From JALONH01 sp046329235 (lineage in GTDB: Bacteria; Bacteroidota; Bacteroidia; Cytophagales; Cytophagaceae): a DNA stretch of 64,000 nucleotides. The first letter of the stretch is position 1; every line of letters begins with the position of its first letter. The notes under the pieces were generated by a model that ran no database searches, was not told the DNA's origin, and worked only from the letters and a program-made list of their open reading frames with translations. The position numbers and the translations under genes were made by a program. The stretch spans positions 496,001-560,000 of the forward strand of contig JAXLVA010000001.1 of NCBI GenBank assembly GCA_046329235.1, written 5' to 3'. Of this stretch, positions 52,117 through 61,086 are shown in pieces.

Positions 52117-52374
52117 TTTCTCAGGAACAGGATCGTATCCATGGCCACCCCATGGGGCGCATCGACAAATACGTTTAGTTCCCAACCAAAAACCTTTTAA
52201 AGGTCCATGTTTTTCAATCGCTTGTTCGCAGTACTCGGAGCAAGTAGGGTAGTAACGACAAGCTCCCGGTAATAGAGGGGAAAGTAAATATTTATACAGC
52301 CTTACCGGCAGCAGCAATATGGCTTTGCTAATTCCGATAAGGCTTGTTTTTTTTTCTGTAGGTTGACTACACAT
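52114..52374 (-). CDS. yidD: Membrane protein insertion efficiency factor YidD
   Basis: From the ATG at 52374 the protein has 86 residues. It carries the signature LLPGACRYYPTCSEYCEQAI, with conserved Cys residues, and GTKRICRCAPWGGHGYDPVP. It is a small membrane-peripheral helper of YidC. The ATG overlaps the last 8 bases of lgt, so translation is coupled. A longer N-terminus from 52413 would lie inside lgt and is rejected. Confidence 0.93.
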   Translation of the reverse strand: MCSQPTEKKTSLIGISKAILLLPVRLYKYLLSPLLPGACRYYPTCSEYCEQAIEKHGPLKGFWLGTKRICRCAPWGGHGYDPVPEK

Positions 52375-53491
52375 TTTTCTTCGTATAGCTTCGATATAAA
52401 GCGAAGATACCAACCAGTACTAATGGAATACTTAACCATTGGCCCATATTGAATTTCATTCCATCTTCAAAAGCTACTTGGTTTTCTTTAAAGAACTCAT
52501 ATACGAATCGAAGTCCGAATACTAATATACAGAACCAACCAAAGATACGTCCTTCCGGTAAAGCGGCTCCATATTGTTTGTACATTCTATATAGGAAGAA
52601 GAATATTAATAGACAGGAAATAGCTTCGTATAATTGAGCCGGGTGTCTTGGTATACCGTATAGTCTTGTAGTAACTTTTACTTCGTTGTTCTTAAGTTTT
52701 TCAACGTTATATATTTTTAAATCTTCATATCCATCTCCTTGAATATTGATAGGTAACATAATATATGTTCCATATTCATTCCAATTAAATAAACTAGACC
52801 AAACAGCATCTTTGATGAACATATCTAATGAGTCTACATTTTTAAGATGAAGTGTCATGTTTAATTCACTCACTGGTTTTTCCATAATCACCGTATCTTT
52901 CCCGGTTTTTTCAAAAGATACACCTAGGATTTTTTGTTCACCTAAATCATTTTTAAGTTTTTGTTCAGCCGGATTGGCAAAAATAAATGAAGTAGGGCCT
53001 GAGTATGGTTTACCTATAATTTCAGAGTTCATCACATTCCCCATTCGAATACAAGCTCCTGCTAATGCGATTACAATAACCATACGGTCTAGTACATATA
53101 GGTATGATTGATCTTTATGTTTTCTAGAATATAAATAAAGTGCTAATAAAATTCCGGCAGCAGCACCATGGCTTGCTAGTCCTTGGAATCCTGTGAATTG
53201 AAATTCCGGATCAAAACGGAATGGTAATATAATTTCAAGTGGGTGTTGAGAGAAGTATTCCCAGTCATAAAATAAACAATGGCCTATACGTGCTCCAAAT
53301 AAAACAGCAACGAACATGTAGATGGATAACTCATCTACATTCTCTTCATTCTTTCCTTCCGATTTATAGATAGAAGTTAAAATTTTGTAGCCAAAGAAAA
53401 AGGCTAAAGCAAAAAACAAACTGTACCAATGTAATTCAAAATTCCCTATTCGAATAATTCCCGGTGCTACGTCCCAAATGATTGCTAACAT
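52367..53491 (-). CDS. lgt: Prolipoprotein diacylglyceryl transferase
   Basis: From the ATG at 53491 (MLAIIWDVAPGIIRIGNFELHWYSLFF) the protein has 374 residues and about seven membrane helices. It contains the Lgt signature CIRMGNVMNSEIIGKP and HPAQLYEAIS. A roughly 90-residue hydrophilic insertion (about 180-270) between membrane segments makes it longer than E. coli Lgt (291), as is common in Bacteroidota. It transfers diacylglycerol to the Cys of prolipoproteins; two predicted lipoproteins are encoded in this window. Confidence 0.93.
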   Translation of the reverse strand: MLAIIWDVAPGIIRIGNFELHWYSLFFALAFFFGYKILTSIYKSEGKNEENVDELSIYMFVAVLFGARIGHCLFYDWEYFSQHPLEIILPFRFDPEFQFTGFQGLASHGAAAGILLALYLYSRKHKDQSYLYVLDRMVIVIALAGACIRMGNVMNSEIIGKPYSGPTSFIFANPAEQKLKNDLGEQKILGVSFEKTGKDTVIMEKPVSELNMTLHLKNVDSLDMFIKDAVWSSLFNWNEYGTYIMLPINIQGDGYEDLKIYNVEKLKNNEVKVTTRLYGIPRHPAQLYEAISCLLIFFFLYRMYKQYGAALPEGRIFGWFCILVFGLRFVYEFFKENQVAFEDGMKFNMGQWLSIPLVLVGIFALYRSYTKKNV

Positions 53492-53564
53492 GTTGTTAAA
53501 GATATTAATAGAAATGAAGTTGAAATTTAAGGATAGATTTTTCCTATTGCAAGGATTAGTTGGA

Positions 53565-54524
53565 TTAAGAATGGGTGGTAGCCGCTGCACGGCGCAAGCG
53601 GTCATTAATGGCTCTACCCAGTTGTGCCTCCGGTAATTCTTCCGCTAAAATGATATCAATTTCTAAGTTGTCAAGTAAACGCATGTAGGCGAATAAGTTA
53701 GAAGCAGCTTCTAGAGTATTGCCGGTACTACTTAATACATAGGATGGATAATTTTCAGAATAGCTTTTTTGAAAAGATAGGATTCCCAGCTTTTTAGTTT
53801 GAAATGTTTTAATCATCTCAGGAATATCCCCCAATAACATAGGCTTACGAGGCGCGTAATGGCTCTCAAGCATTCCCGGTGCCTTCGGGTTAGAGCTAGA
53901 GTGTGATTTCACTTCTACCTTCCCAATCACCGCCTCAATCGCTTCAATAGATAACCCACCTAATCGATAAATTACTACTTTATTATCTTCCATTCCAACG
54001 ATAGTAGATTCAACACCTACTTTACAAGCACCACCATCTAGTATGTATTGTACTTGTTCTCCCAATTGATTTTCTACGTGCTGTGCTGTAGTTGGAGAAA
54101 TGTATCCAAAAGGATTAGCGCTTGGCGCAGCAATTGGGAAACTTAACTTTTGAAGTAAAGATAAAGTCAACGAATGGTTGGGTATACGAAAGGCTACTGT
54201 TGGTAAACCACTAGTGACTAAATCCGGAACTACGTCTTTCTTTTCCAATAACAGCGTTAATGGCCCCGGCCAAAATTGTTTGGCTAGAGTTTCTAATGCT
54301 GATGGGATAGAGGTGACGTATTTTTTTACTTCCTCAATACTGTATGTATGAAGTATCAAAGGATCGAAGGTAGGTCGGTTTTTAGCCGCAAATATTTTAG
54401 CAACAGCTTCCGGTACTAAGCCATTAGCAGCTAAACCGTACACAGTTTCGGTAGGAATAGCTACTAAGTTTCCTTGTTCTAATGTTTGCTGTGCTTTATT
54501 TATATCAGTCCCTATGATAGACAT
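53565..54524 (-). CDS. sua5: L-threonylcarbamoyladenylate synthase, Sua5 type
   Basis: From the ATG at 54524 the protein has 319 residues. The N-terminal YrdC domain shows IPTETVYGLAANGLVPEAVAKIFAAKNRP, WPGPLTLLLEK, SANPFGYISPTTA and DGGACKVGVESTIVG. The C-terminal Sua5 domain has APGMLESHYAPRKP. It makes threonylcarbamoyl-AMP for t6A on tRNA, upstream of the TsaE-dependent step. It follows nadE by eight bases. A longer start at 54602 overlaps nadE and is rejected. Confidence 0.93.
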   Translation of the reverse strand: MSIIGTDINKAQQTLEQGNLVAIPTETVYGLAANGLVPEAVAKIFAAKNRPTFDPLILHTYSIEEVKKYVTSIPSALETLAKQFWPGPLTLLLEKKDVVPDLVTSGLPTVAFRIPNHSLTLSLLQKLSFPIAAPSANPFGYISPTTAQHVENQLGEQVQYILDGGACKVGVESTIVGMEDNKVVIYRLGGLSIEAIEAVIGKVEVKSHSSSNPKAPGMLESHYAPRKPMLLGDIPEMIKTFQTKKLGILSFQKSYSENYPSYVLSSTGNTLEAASNLFAYMRLLDNLEIDIILAEELPEAQLGRAINDRLRRAAATTHS

Positions 54525-54532
54525 GATTTTAC

Positions 54533-56413
54533 TTAATCTAATTTTTCTAATGCTTTTAATTCTTTGGTGAATCCACTGTTTAAAATAGGGAAACGACACC
54601 AAGTGCGTGGGTCCACATTGAAATCATCTAAATGGAAAGAAGGGGCAATACGTTCACGCTTCCATTGATTAATAGACCACATGCGGAAGAATTTGATCAC
54701 CCAATTTTTTAATGCTACAGCCTCATAGGGTTCAACACCTTTTAATTGTTGATACACTTGAATAGGGCTTTGACGTTCTTTGATAGCTTTGCGTTCAATA
54801 GCAACCAAAAGAGAATAAGGCATTAAATCTTTCTCGTCGGTTTGTACTTTTTCAGCCGGTCGTAATTCTGCGGTTGGTTGTAAATGATTTACTCGATGCA
54901 AACCATGATGACCACGTTCTTTTTCAGCCCAGATCAACCAATTTCGAATGAAATGTTTGTCTACTCCGGCAATAGGCGCAATACTTCCGGCGGTGTCTCC
55001 ATCCATGGTAGCGTAACCTACATCACCTTCACTTCTGTTAGATGTTGTAATCAGTAAAGCGCGATGAATGTTAGCTAACATCCATACGATGGGAGCGCGG
55101 GAACGTGCTTGAATATTTTGTAACGTAATGTCGTCTGTATCCCAAGTTAACTTTCGACCAATAGCTGTTTCAATGGTAGTTGTGTAATCGACTACTTGTT
55201 CGTCTACACTCCAGTTGTAAAATGTAGCACCTATGGAATCCGCTATTTCCTTAGCAGAAAGAAAGGTATCTTCGCCGGAATTACGTGTTGCTTGATAACA
55301 AGTATAGAGCATCTTTTCGGTGATGCGTTTACATTGTTCATCGAAGGGAAGGGTTTCTAATTCTTTAGCAACAAGGAATGAAGTGTATCCTGCTTTTTCA
55401 ATAAAGGAAGCTATGCCTAATTCACGAACTCCTTTACGAATCATTTCAGCCACCATAATCGCACAGGCAGAAGAGTCTGCTCCTCCACTTAAGGAAAGGA
55501 CAAATCCTTTACTTCTACTTTTACGCATATAGTCGAACAAGCCTAAGGATGTTGCTTCCCAAAACTCAAATTCTTTAGCTAAATCGTCGTGATTTAAATC
55601 TACAGGAGGTGCTTCGTTATTATCAAAATCTATATCAGCGTAGATTAAGTTGAAAGATTGAAATGACATACGGTCATTTCGTTGAATCAATCTGCCTTGA
55701 TGAGCTACTAAAACTTCGCCATCAAATATCATTCGACCGGATTCATTGCCAAGCAAGTTGGAATAAAGATAGGTACAGTTGAATCGTTCAGAACCACCTA
55801 TAACTAATCCGTAACGAATAGAGGATTTTCCAAATGCAAAATGACTAGCACTTGGATTTAAGATCAGTTGAGCACCTTCTTTGTGGTGGTATATTCCTGG
55901 GCGATCGTCTACCCATGCATCTTCACAAATTTCAAATCCTATTTTGATGCCTTGGATGTCATACATTAGATCGCCTAATGGATAGCTTTTTCCTTTGTAT
56001 TCAATAGTGGTTTTATGTCCACGTTTCCATGGAGTAAACCAGCGAGGTTCGTAATGTACACCTTCGTTGGCTAAGAATTGTTTAGCTGTAAAACCTAGAA
56101 CTTTTCCATTGTCAATCATGGCTGCGACATTGTATAGGTGACCATCATATTTCATGGGTAACCCAAGACAAAAGGCAATACCAGTACTTTGAGCAGCTAT
56201 ATCAAAACAGATTTCTAAAGCTTGAGCAGGAACCCAATCGGATAAAAATAAATCTTCACAACCATATCCGGTGATACATAATTCCGGAAGACAAAGTATT
56301 TGAATACCTTGTTCTTTTGCACTCTTAATGGCGCCTAAAATAGTTGATGTATTCCCTTGCCAATCGATAGGGGTTTGGTTCACTGCAGCACCACCAATTC
56401 TTGTCAAACTCAT
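54533..56413 (-). CDS. nadE: Glutamine-dependent NAD+ synthetase
   Basis: The 626-residue two-domain enzyme has an N-terminal nitrilase-type glutaminase with Glu in LCLPELCITGYG and Cys in GFEICEDAW. The C-terminal synthetase has the P-loop FVLSLSGGADSSACA and SNRSEGDVGYATMDGDTAG. It amidates nicotinic acid adenine dinucleotide to NAD using glutamine nitrogen. The two-domain form matches the long eukaryote-like/mycobacterial class. It leads a tight series with sua5. Confidence 0.95.
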   Translation of the reverse strand: MSLTRIGGAAVNQTPIDWQGNTSTILGAIKSAKEQGIQILCLPELCITGYGCEDLFLSDWVPAQALEICFDIAAQSTGIAFCLGLPMKYDGHLYNVAAMIDNGKVLGFTAKQFLANEGVHYEPRWFTPWKRGHKTTIEYKGKSYPLGDLMYDIQGIKIGFEICEDAWVDDRPGIYHHKEGAQLILNPSASHFAFGKSSIRYGLVIGGSERFNCTYLYSNLLGNESGRMIFDGEVLVAHQGRLIQRNDRMSFQSFNLIYADIDFDNNEAPPVDLNHDDLAKEFEFWEATSLGLFDYMRKSRSKGFVLSLSGGADSSACAIMVAEMIRKGVRELGIASFIEKAGYTSFLVAKELETLPFDEQCKRITEKMLYTCYQATRNSGEDTFLSAKEIADSIGATFYNWSVDEQVVDYTTTIETAIGRKLTWDTDDITLQNIQARSRAPIVWMLANIHRALLITTSNRSEGDVGYATMDGDTAGSIAPIAGVDKHFIRNWLIWAEKERGHHGLHRVNHLQPTAELRPAEKVQTDEKDLMPYSLLVAIERKAIKERQSPIQVYQQLKGVEPYEAVALKNWVIKFFRMWSINQWKRERIAPSFHLDDFNVDPRTWCRFPILNSGFTKELKALEKLD

Positions 56414-56461
56414 ATTCCGAAAGATACGAAATCTATTAGAATAAATTGGTCATGTTTTATT

Positions 56462-56551
56462 CCCACCATTAAAATGGTGGGCTAACTACCGCTTAACTTA
56501 AACTCTAGTCTTAATTCCTTGCGGTGGGTAGCCCACGGTTTTAACCGTGGG
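56462..56551. repeat. REP-like two-hairpin repeat, copy 2
   Basis: Palindromes CCCACCATTAAAATGGTGGG (56462-56481) and CCCACGGTTTTAACCGTGGG (56532-56551) flank a ~50-bp middle that aligns with the reverse complement of copy 1 at 24526-24616. It lies between the divergent nadE and ABC-ATPase genes, so it does not look like an ordinary terminator. Confidence 0.8.
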
Positions 56552-56655
56552 AATAATATATCGATATGATTCAATAACCTGTAAGGTTTATTCAAAACGA
56601 AACGCTGAACTATAATCAATAAATTTTGTACATTGCGTTATACTCTTCTTTCTTT

Positions 56656-57696
56656 ATGTTGACGATTGAACAACTCTCTTTTCAGTATCCAGAAGCACCT
56701 CATAAAACATTAGATTCCATACAATTTTCATTACCTGCCGGAAAACGATTGGCTATCGTAGGTGAAAGCGGTAGTGGAAAAACGACTTTATTGAAATTAT
56801 TAGCTGGCCTGTTAGATCCCAAAGAAGGATCGATTTCTTTAAATCAGGAGCGAATTTTAGGGCCTGCTTTTAATCTAGTTCCGGGGAATGAATATATCCG
56901 AATGGTCATGCAGGATTATGGATTGAAGAAAAATTTTACTATCCGCGAAAATATCATTTACCAACTTCGATTTCTTTGGGAAAATGAACAAAAGGTAATC
57001 ATTGATCAGTTAGCAAAAGCGTTGTCCATTGAACCATATTTAGATTCATTACCTCATTTATTATCTGGTGGACAACAACAACGATCGGCGATTGCTTGTG
57101 CTTTAGCCGCTAACCCTGCTGTATTATTAATGGATGAACCCTTCAGTAATCTGGATGTATTGTTGAGTGATAAAATCAAATCTTATTTACAGCATTTTCT
57201 AAAGAAAAATAAAAATAGTTTATTATTTATAACACATCATACACCGGATGCGCTGGCGTTGGCTGATTATATACTGGTATTGCGTTCAGGTAAAGTGGAG
57301 CAGTTTGGTGTTACAGAAGAAGTGTATGACCAACCGGCTTCACCTTATGTGGCCGCTTTATTTGATGACATGAACTTTTTCCGTTGGTCGAAAATGGAAG
57401 ATGTGAAGTTGAAAGGTTCTGCGTCAATTACAGCAGAATTAGGAAAAACATTCATCGCCGGATTAAGAACAGCTTCTATTGAATTAGTTCGCAAAGGAAA
57501 AGCGAAAGTCAAAGGAAAGGTGTTACGTACGGAGTTTTTAGGTGAACGTAGAAAAGTGTATGTGCGCTTAGACAATAACGTTCAACTAAAAGTATATTCG
57601 GATGATTTAGAAGTTCAACCCGGAACTCGAGTAGGATTGAATTTTACAATGGATGATATCTTATTATTCCCGAATCATAAAAGTGTGGAAGTATGA
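56656..57696 (+). CDS. ABC transporter ATP-binding protein with TOBE-like C-terminus, no permease nearby
   Basis: From the ATG at 56656 the protein has 346 residues. The ATPase domain (to ~235) has Walker A GESGSGKTT, signature LSGGQQQRSAIA, Walker B VLLMDEPFSNLD and FITHHTPDAL. A TOBE-type regulatory domain follows (ASIELVRKGKAKVKGKV to NFTMDDILLFPN). This plan is that of FbpC/PotA/CysA-type importers. No permease or binding-protein gene is adjacent. Its end overlaps menC by 4 bases. The substrate is unknown. Confidence 0.88.
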   Translation: MLTIEQLSFQYPEAPHKTLDSIQFSLPAGKRLAIVGESGSGKTTLLKLLAGLLDPKEGSISLNQERILGPAFNLVPGNEYIRMVMQDYGLKKNFTIRENIIYQLRFLWENEQKVIIDQLAKALSIEPYLDSLPHLLSGGQQQRSAIACALAANPAVLLMDEPFSNLDVLLSDKIKSYLQHFLKKNKNSLLFITHHTPDALALADYILVLRSGKVEQFGVTEEVYDQPASPYVAALFDDMNFFRWSKMEDVKLKGSASITAELGKTFIAGLRTASIELVRKGKAKVKGKVLRTEFLGERRKVYVRLDNNVQLKVYSDDLEVQPGTRVGLNFTMDDILLFPNHKSVEV

Positions 57697-58775
57697 AGAT
57701 AAGCTGGAAGAAACATACCTTACAATTTACTTTTGGTGCAGGTACTTCCAGAGGAGTGATGCATACTAAAGATACATGGTATCTGATAGGTGAACATCAA
57801 GGTATGCATTTCTACGGAGAGTGTGGTCCTTTGAAAGGATTAAGTCCGGATGATACACCTGAGTTTGAAACGAAGTTGGATCAAGTTTGTAAACATCTAT
57901 CCCAACGCTCTATGTTTGCGTGGGAAACAGATGCTTTTGCTTTATCCTTAATTGCTGAATTAGAATTATTAGCCTATCCGTCCATTGTGATGGGATTAGA
58001 AACGTTGCACCATGATTTTTTAACGGGTGGTCAGCGAATTATATACAGAACTCCTTTTACTACGCAAAGTTTTTCCATTCCTATCAATGGATTGGTATGG
58101 ATGAATGATGCGGAACACATGTTACAACAGGCGATTCAAAAAGTAAAAGCAGGCTTTACTTGTGTCAAATTTAAAGTTGGTGCAATCGACTTTGAAAAAG
58201 AATGTTGGGTCTTACAACAATTACGCGATACATATCCGGATCAACCGCTTACGATTCGTTTAGATGCGAATGGCGCATTTGATGAAACTAATGTGTGGGA
58301 ACGATTGGAACAATTGAGCATGTATGAAATACACTCCATTGAACAACCAATCAAACCCGGACAAGGAGATTTGATGCGTCAGTTATGTAAAGATGGAGCT
58401 ATCGATATTGCGTTGGATGAAGAGTTGATTGGTGTATATCATAAAGAGGCTAAGACAGCATTGCTCGAAGATTTAAATCCATCGTTTATCATTTTAAAAC
58501 CAACCTTATTGGGAGGATTTTCTTCCTGTACAGATTGGATTGAACAAGCAGAACATCGAGGAATTGAATGGTGGATGACTTCGGCTTTAGAATCAAATAT
58601 TGGTTTGAATGCTATAGCTCAATATACTTCTACTTACCGAGTACATACGCCTCAAGGTTTAGGAACCGGAAGTTTATATCATAATAATGTGCCATCACCA
58701 TTGGAAGTGATTAACGGCACTATTCGATATAATAAAAATGCCCTTTGGGATTTATCACTTATATCCGGAACATAA
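57693..58775 (+). CDS. menC: o-Succinylbenzoate synthase-like enolase-superfamily enzyme
   Basis: The 360-residue protein has the muconate-lactonizing-type barrel. The Lys pair lies in CVKFKVGAIDF, and the metal ligands are Asp in LTIRLDANGAF, Glu in IHSIEQPIKPG and Asp in DIALDEELIG. The second base is Lys in FIILKPTLLGGF, and SALESNIGLNAIAQ follows. The LKPTLLGG stretch favours MenC over dipeptide epimerases or muconate enzymes. OSB synthesis is a step to menaquinone, which the SDH here should use. No other men genes are adjacent. Stop and next start overlap as TAATG. Confidence 0.85.
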   Translation: MKISWKKHTLQFTFGAGTSRGVMHTKDTWYLIGEHQGMHFYGECGPLKGLSPDDTPEFETKLDQVCKHLSQRSMFAWETDAFALSLIAELELLAYPSIVMGLETLHHDFLTGGQRIIYRTPFTTQSFSIPINGLVWMNDAEHMLQQAIQKVKAGFTCVKFKVGAIDFEKECWVLQQLRDTYPDQPLTIRLDANGAFDETNVWERLEQLSMYEIHSIEQPIKPGQGDLMRQLCKDGAIDIALDEELIGVYHKEAKTALLEDLNPSFIILKPTLLGGFSSCTDWIEQAEHRGIEWWMTSALESNIGLNAIAQYTSTYRVHTPQGLGTGSLYHNNVPSPLEVINGTIRYNKNALWDLSLISGT

Positions 58776-59500
58776 TGGAAAATAAACTGCATAAGAAAGG
58801 AGCTATTTTCTGGGTGAACAAAGAGTACATTGCAGAGTTTGTTTATGGAGGCATAGATGGTGCTGTTACTACTTTTGCAGTAGTAGCGGGTGCAGCAGGA
58901 GCAGGGCTTTCAGAAACAGTAGTGATTATTCTAGGAGTAGCTAACCTTATTGCAGATGGATTTTCAATGTCGGTAGGGAATTATATTTCATCGAAGTCAG
59001 AAATTGAAAGTTATGAACGACATAAAGAAGTAGAATATTGGGAGATTGAAAACTTACGAGAAAAAGAAATAGAAGAAATAAGAGAGATTTATCGTAATAA
59101 AGGTTTTGAAGGCGAATTGTTGGAGCAAGTGGTAGCAGTAATCACTAAAGATAAAGATGTATGGGTAGATACGATGATGAAAGAAGAATTGGAAATGGTT
59201 CGAGATGATTCCAAGACTCCTTTCAAAACAGCTTTTGTTACTTTTTTATCCTTCTTTGCCATTGGCTCTATTCCATTGATGTCATATGTGCTTCAAGGAT
59301 TATTTGATATTCCGGATGAAAAATTATTTTTTATTTCCTGTGTGTTTACCGGTATAGGTTTAACGATTGTAGGTATTCTAAAAAGTAAAGTAAACGAACG
59401 AAGTTTGTTGAGAGGTATTGCTGAAACTGTTTTATTAGGAGGGATTGCAGCTAGCTTATCTTATTTCGTTGGAGATATATTAAAAACTTGGGTTAGTTGA
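58775..59500 (+). CDS. VIT1/CCC1-family metal transporter
   Basis: From the ATG at 58775 the protein has 241 residues. It has helices at about 25-75 with FVYGGIDGAVTTFAVVAGAAGAG and ADGFSMSVGNYISSKSE, a long acidic cytosolic region (about 80-145) and three further C-terminal helices. These are signatures of the VIT1/CCC1 iron or manganese exporters. Export of iron or manganese from the cytosol is the family role. The start overlaps the menC stop by one base. It ends 21 bases into the convergent sirtuin gene. Confidence 0.88.
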   Translation: MENKLHKKGAIFWVNKEYIAEFVYGGIDGAVTTFAVVAGAAGAGLSETVVIILGVANLIADGFSMSVGNYISSKSEIESYERHKEVEYWEIENLREKEIEEIREIYRNKGFEGELLEQVVAVITKDKDVWVDTMMKEELEMVRDDSKTPFKTAFVTFLSFFAIGSIPLMSYVLQGLFDIPDEKLFFISCVFTGIGLTIVGILKSKVNERSLLRGIAETVLLGGIAASLSYFVGDILKTWVS

Positions 59501-60178
59501 TTTGATTTTCTCTAACGCTTTTATAACGCCTGTACTTGCCTTTTCAGGAAAGGTGATGACTTGATCCGGTAGCGATAATTCATTGGCGCTTGGGTCGACC
59601 AGATAAATAGGACAGTGGCGTGGTACATCATAAATCAAACCTGCTGCGGGGTATACTTGCAAGGAAGTGCCTATCACCATAAAAATATCAGCCGTAGCAG
59701 TTATTTTCATCGCATCATCCATCTTAGGTACAGCTTCTCCAAACCATACAATATTAGGACGAAGCTGAGAACCGCGTGAACACTTATCTCCCGGATTTAA
59801 TTCCCAACCATTTATCGGATAAATTTTGGTAGGGTCTACAGTACTTCTGGATTGGTTTAATTGTCCGTGTAAGTGTAACACGTTGGTTGAACCTGCACGC
59901 TCATGTAAATCATCTACGTTTTGAGTGATGACGCTAATCTTAAAATCTTTTTCGGCGTCTGCCAAGGCTTTATGTGCGGCATTGGGTAAAGCTTCCATGG
60001 CTGTTTTTCTGCGCATGTTGTAGAATTCTAAAACTAGATTCGGATTTTTACGCCATGCTTCGGGTGTGGCAACCTCCATGATGTTATAACCTTCCCATAA
60101 TCCGTCGTGACCTCTAAATGTTTTTAATCCGCTTTCAGCAGATATTCCGGCGCCGGTAAGAATGACAAGGTGAAGCAT
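59480..60178 (-). CDS. cobB: NAD-dependent protein deacylase (sirtuin)
   Basis: From the ATG at 60178 the protein has 232 residues. It has GAGISAESGLKTFRG, TQNVDDLHERAG, catalytic His104 (HLHGQL) and VIGTSLQVYPAAGL. Tyr53 and Arg56 (FYNMRRK) form the Y-x-x-R pair known for succinyl/malonyl-lysine specificity in SIRT5 and CobB. The zinc-ribbon Cys quartet is missing; only one Cys is seen in the module (KCSRGSQLRPN). An in-frame TTG at 60202 is rejected because the conserved LVILTGAG needs no extension. An insertion sequence sits about 35 bp upstream. Confidence 0.9.
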   Translation of the reverse strand: MLHLVILTGAGISAESGLKTFRGHDGLWEGYNIMEVATPEAWRKNPNLVLEFYNMRRKTAMEALPNAAHKALADAEKDFKISVITQNVDDLHERAGSTNVLHLHGQLNQSRSTVDPTKIYPINGWELNPGDKCSRGSQLRPNIVWFGEAVPKMDDAMKITATADIFMVIGTSLQVYPAAGLIYDVPRHCPIYLVDPSANELSLPDQVITFPEKASTGVIKALEKIKSTNPSF

Positions 60179-60222
60179 GGAAGTTGAAAGTTTAACGTTC
60201 AAAGTTTAAAGAGTGTCCATGC

Positions 60223-61086
60223 CTAAATAACGTTGACCGTTTTAAAGGTAAAATTATTAGTTTTATTTTCTTGATTTGGACATACTTTTTTTTGAATACT
60301 TAATTCAAAATTATCAGGGCTTAATCTATTTAAAGAGCTGTGAGGTTTAATACTATTGTAATTATTCACAGCTCTTTTAAGCATTTGTTTTAATTCTTGA
60401 TGATTGTTGGGATTATAATATCTTAAGTAACTATTTTTTATAATACCATTGACTCTCTCGGCATGAGGGTTGTCATAGACGACTTTACCCATACTATTTT
60501 GCATATGAGACTTTTTGGTTAATTGTAAGAACTGTTTACTGTAATACTGACCACCTCCATCAGAATGGATGATGGTATTTGGCGTAATTGTCATATCTCT
60601 TATTTTCAACGCCATCTTAAGCGCAGGTATTGTTGTTTGTTCTGTGTAAAGAGTACTACTACAACTATAACCAATCACTTTTCTTGAATACAAATCCATT
60701 ATAAAGGTTAAATAAAAGAACTCATCCTTTATTTGATAATAGGTTATATCACTGACCCAACATTGGTTGATATCATTCAACTCCACTTCTATCAACAGAT
60801 TAGGAAACCGGGTAACACCTAATGAGTTAGTAGTCCGTCGATAATTCCTTACCTTTTTGATACTAAACCCTTCTTCTTTGAAATATTCTTCGAAGGCATC
60901 TCTACCAATGAACGCTGGATTTATCAATCGATAAATATGTCTTAGTGACATTTCCGGATGCTCTTCTCGTATTTCAACTATTAAGGGGTAAAGCTGATTT
61001 AAACCCTCTAACCTTTTTAAATAGCGATCAAGTTTCTGATGAACACTTTGCTTACTAGTACCTAGAGCAAAATAGAGATGATTCAT
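60223..61086 (-). CDS. IS3-family transposase OrfB (DDE integrase core)
   Basis: The 287-residue transposase has the rve/DDE core with Asp113 (CWVSDITYY), Asp176 (IIHSDGGGQYYS) and Glu210 (NPHAERVNG). An N-terminal helical HTH_21-like part precedes it (EEHPEMSLRHIYRLI). The second Asp-Glu interval is 33 residues instead of the usual 35. The ATG overlaps the orfA stop as ATGA, so coupled translation rather than a long fusion is expected. All catalytic residues are present. Confidence 0.93.
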   Translation of the reverse strand: MNHLYFALGTSKQSVHQKLDRYLKRLEGLNQLYPLIVEIREEHPEMSLRHIYRLINPAFIGRDAFEEYFKEEGFSIKKVRNYRRTTNSLGVTRFPNLLIEVELNDINQCWVSDITYYQIKDEFFYLTFIMDLYSRKVIGYSCSSTLYTEQTTIPALKMALKIRDMTITPNTIIHSDGGGQYYSKQFLQLTKKSHMQNSMGKVVYDNPHAERVNGIIKNSYLRYYNPNNHQELKQMLKRAVNNYNSIKPHSSLNRLSPDNFELSIQKKVCPNQENKTNNFTFKTVNVI

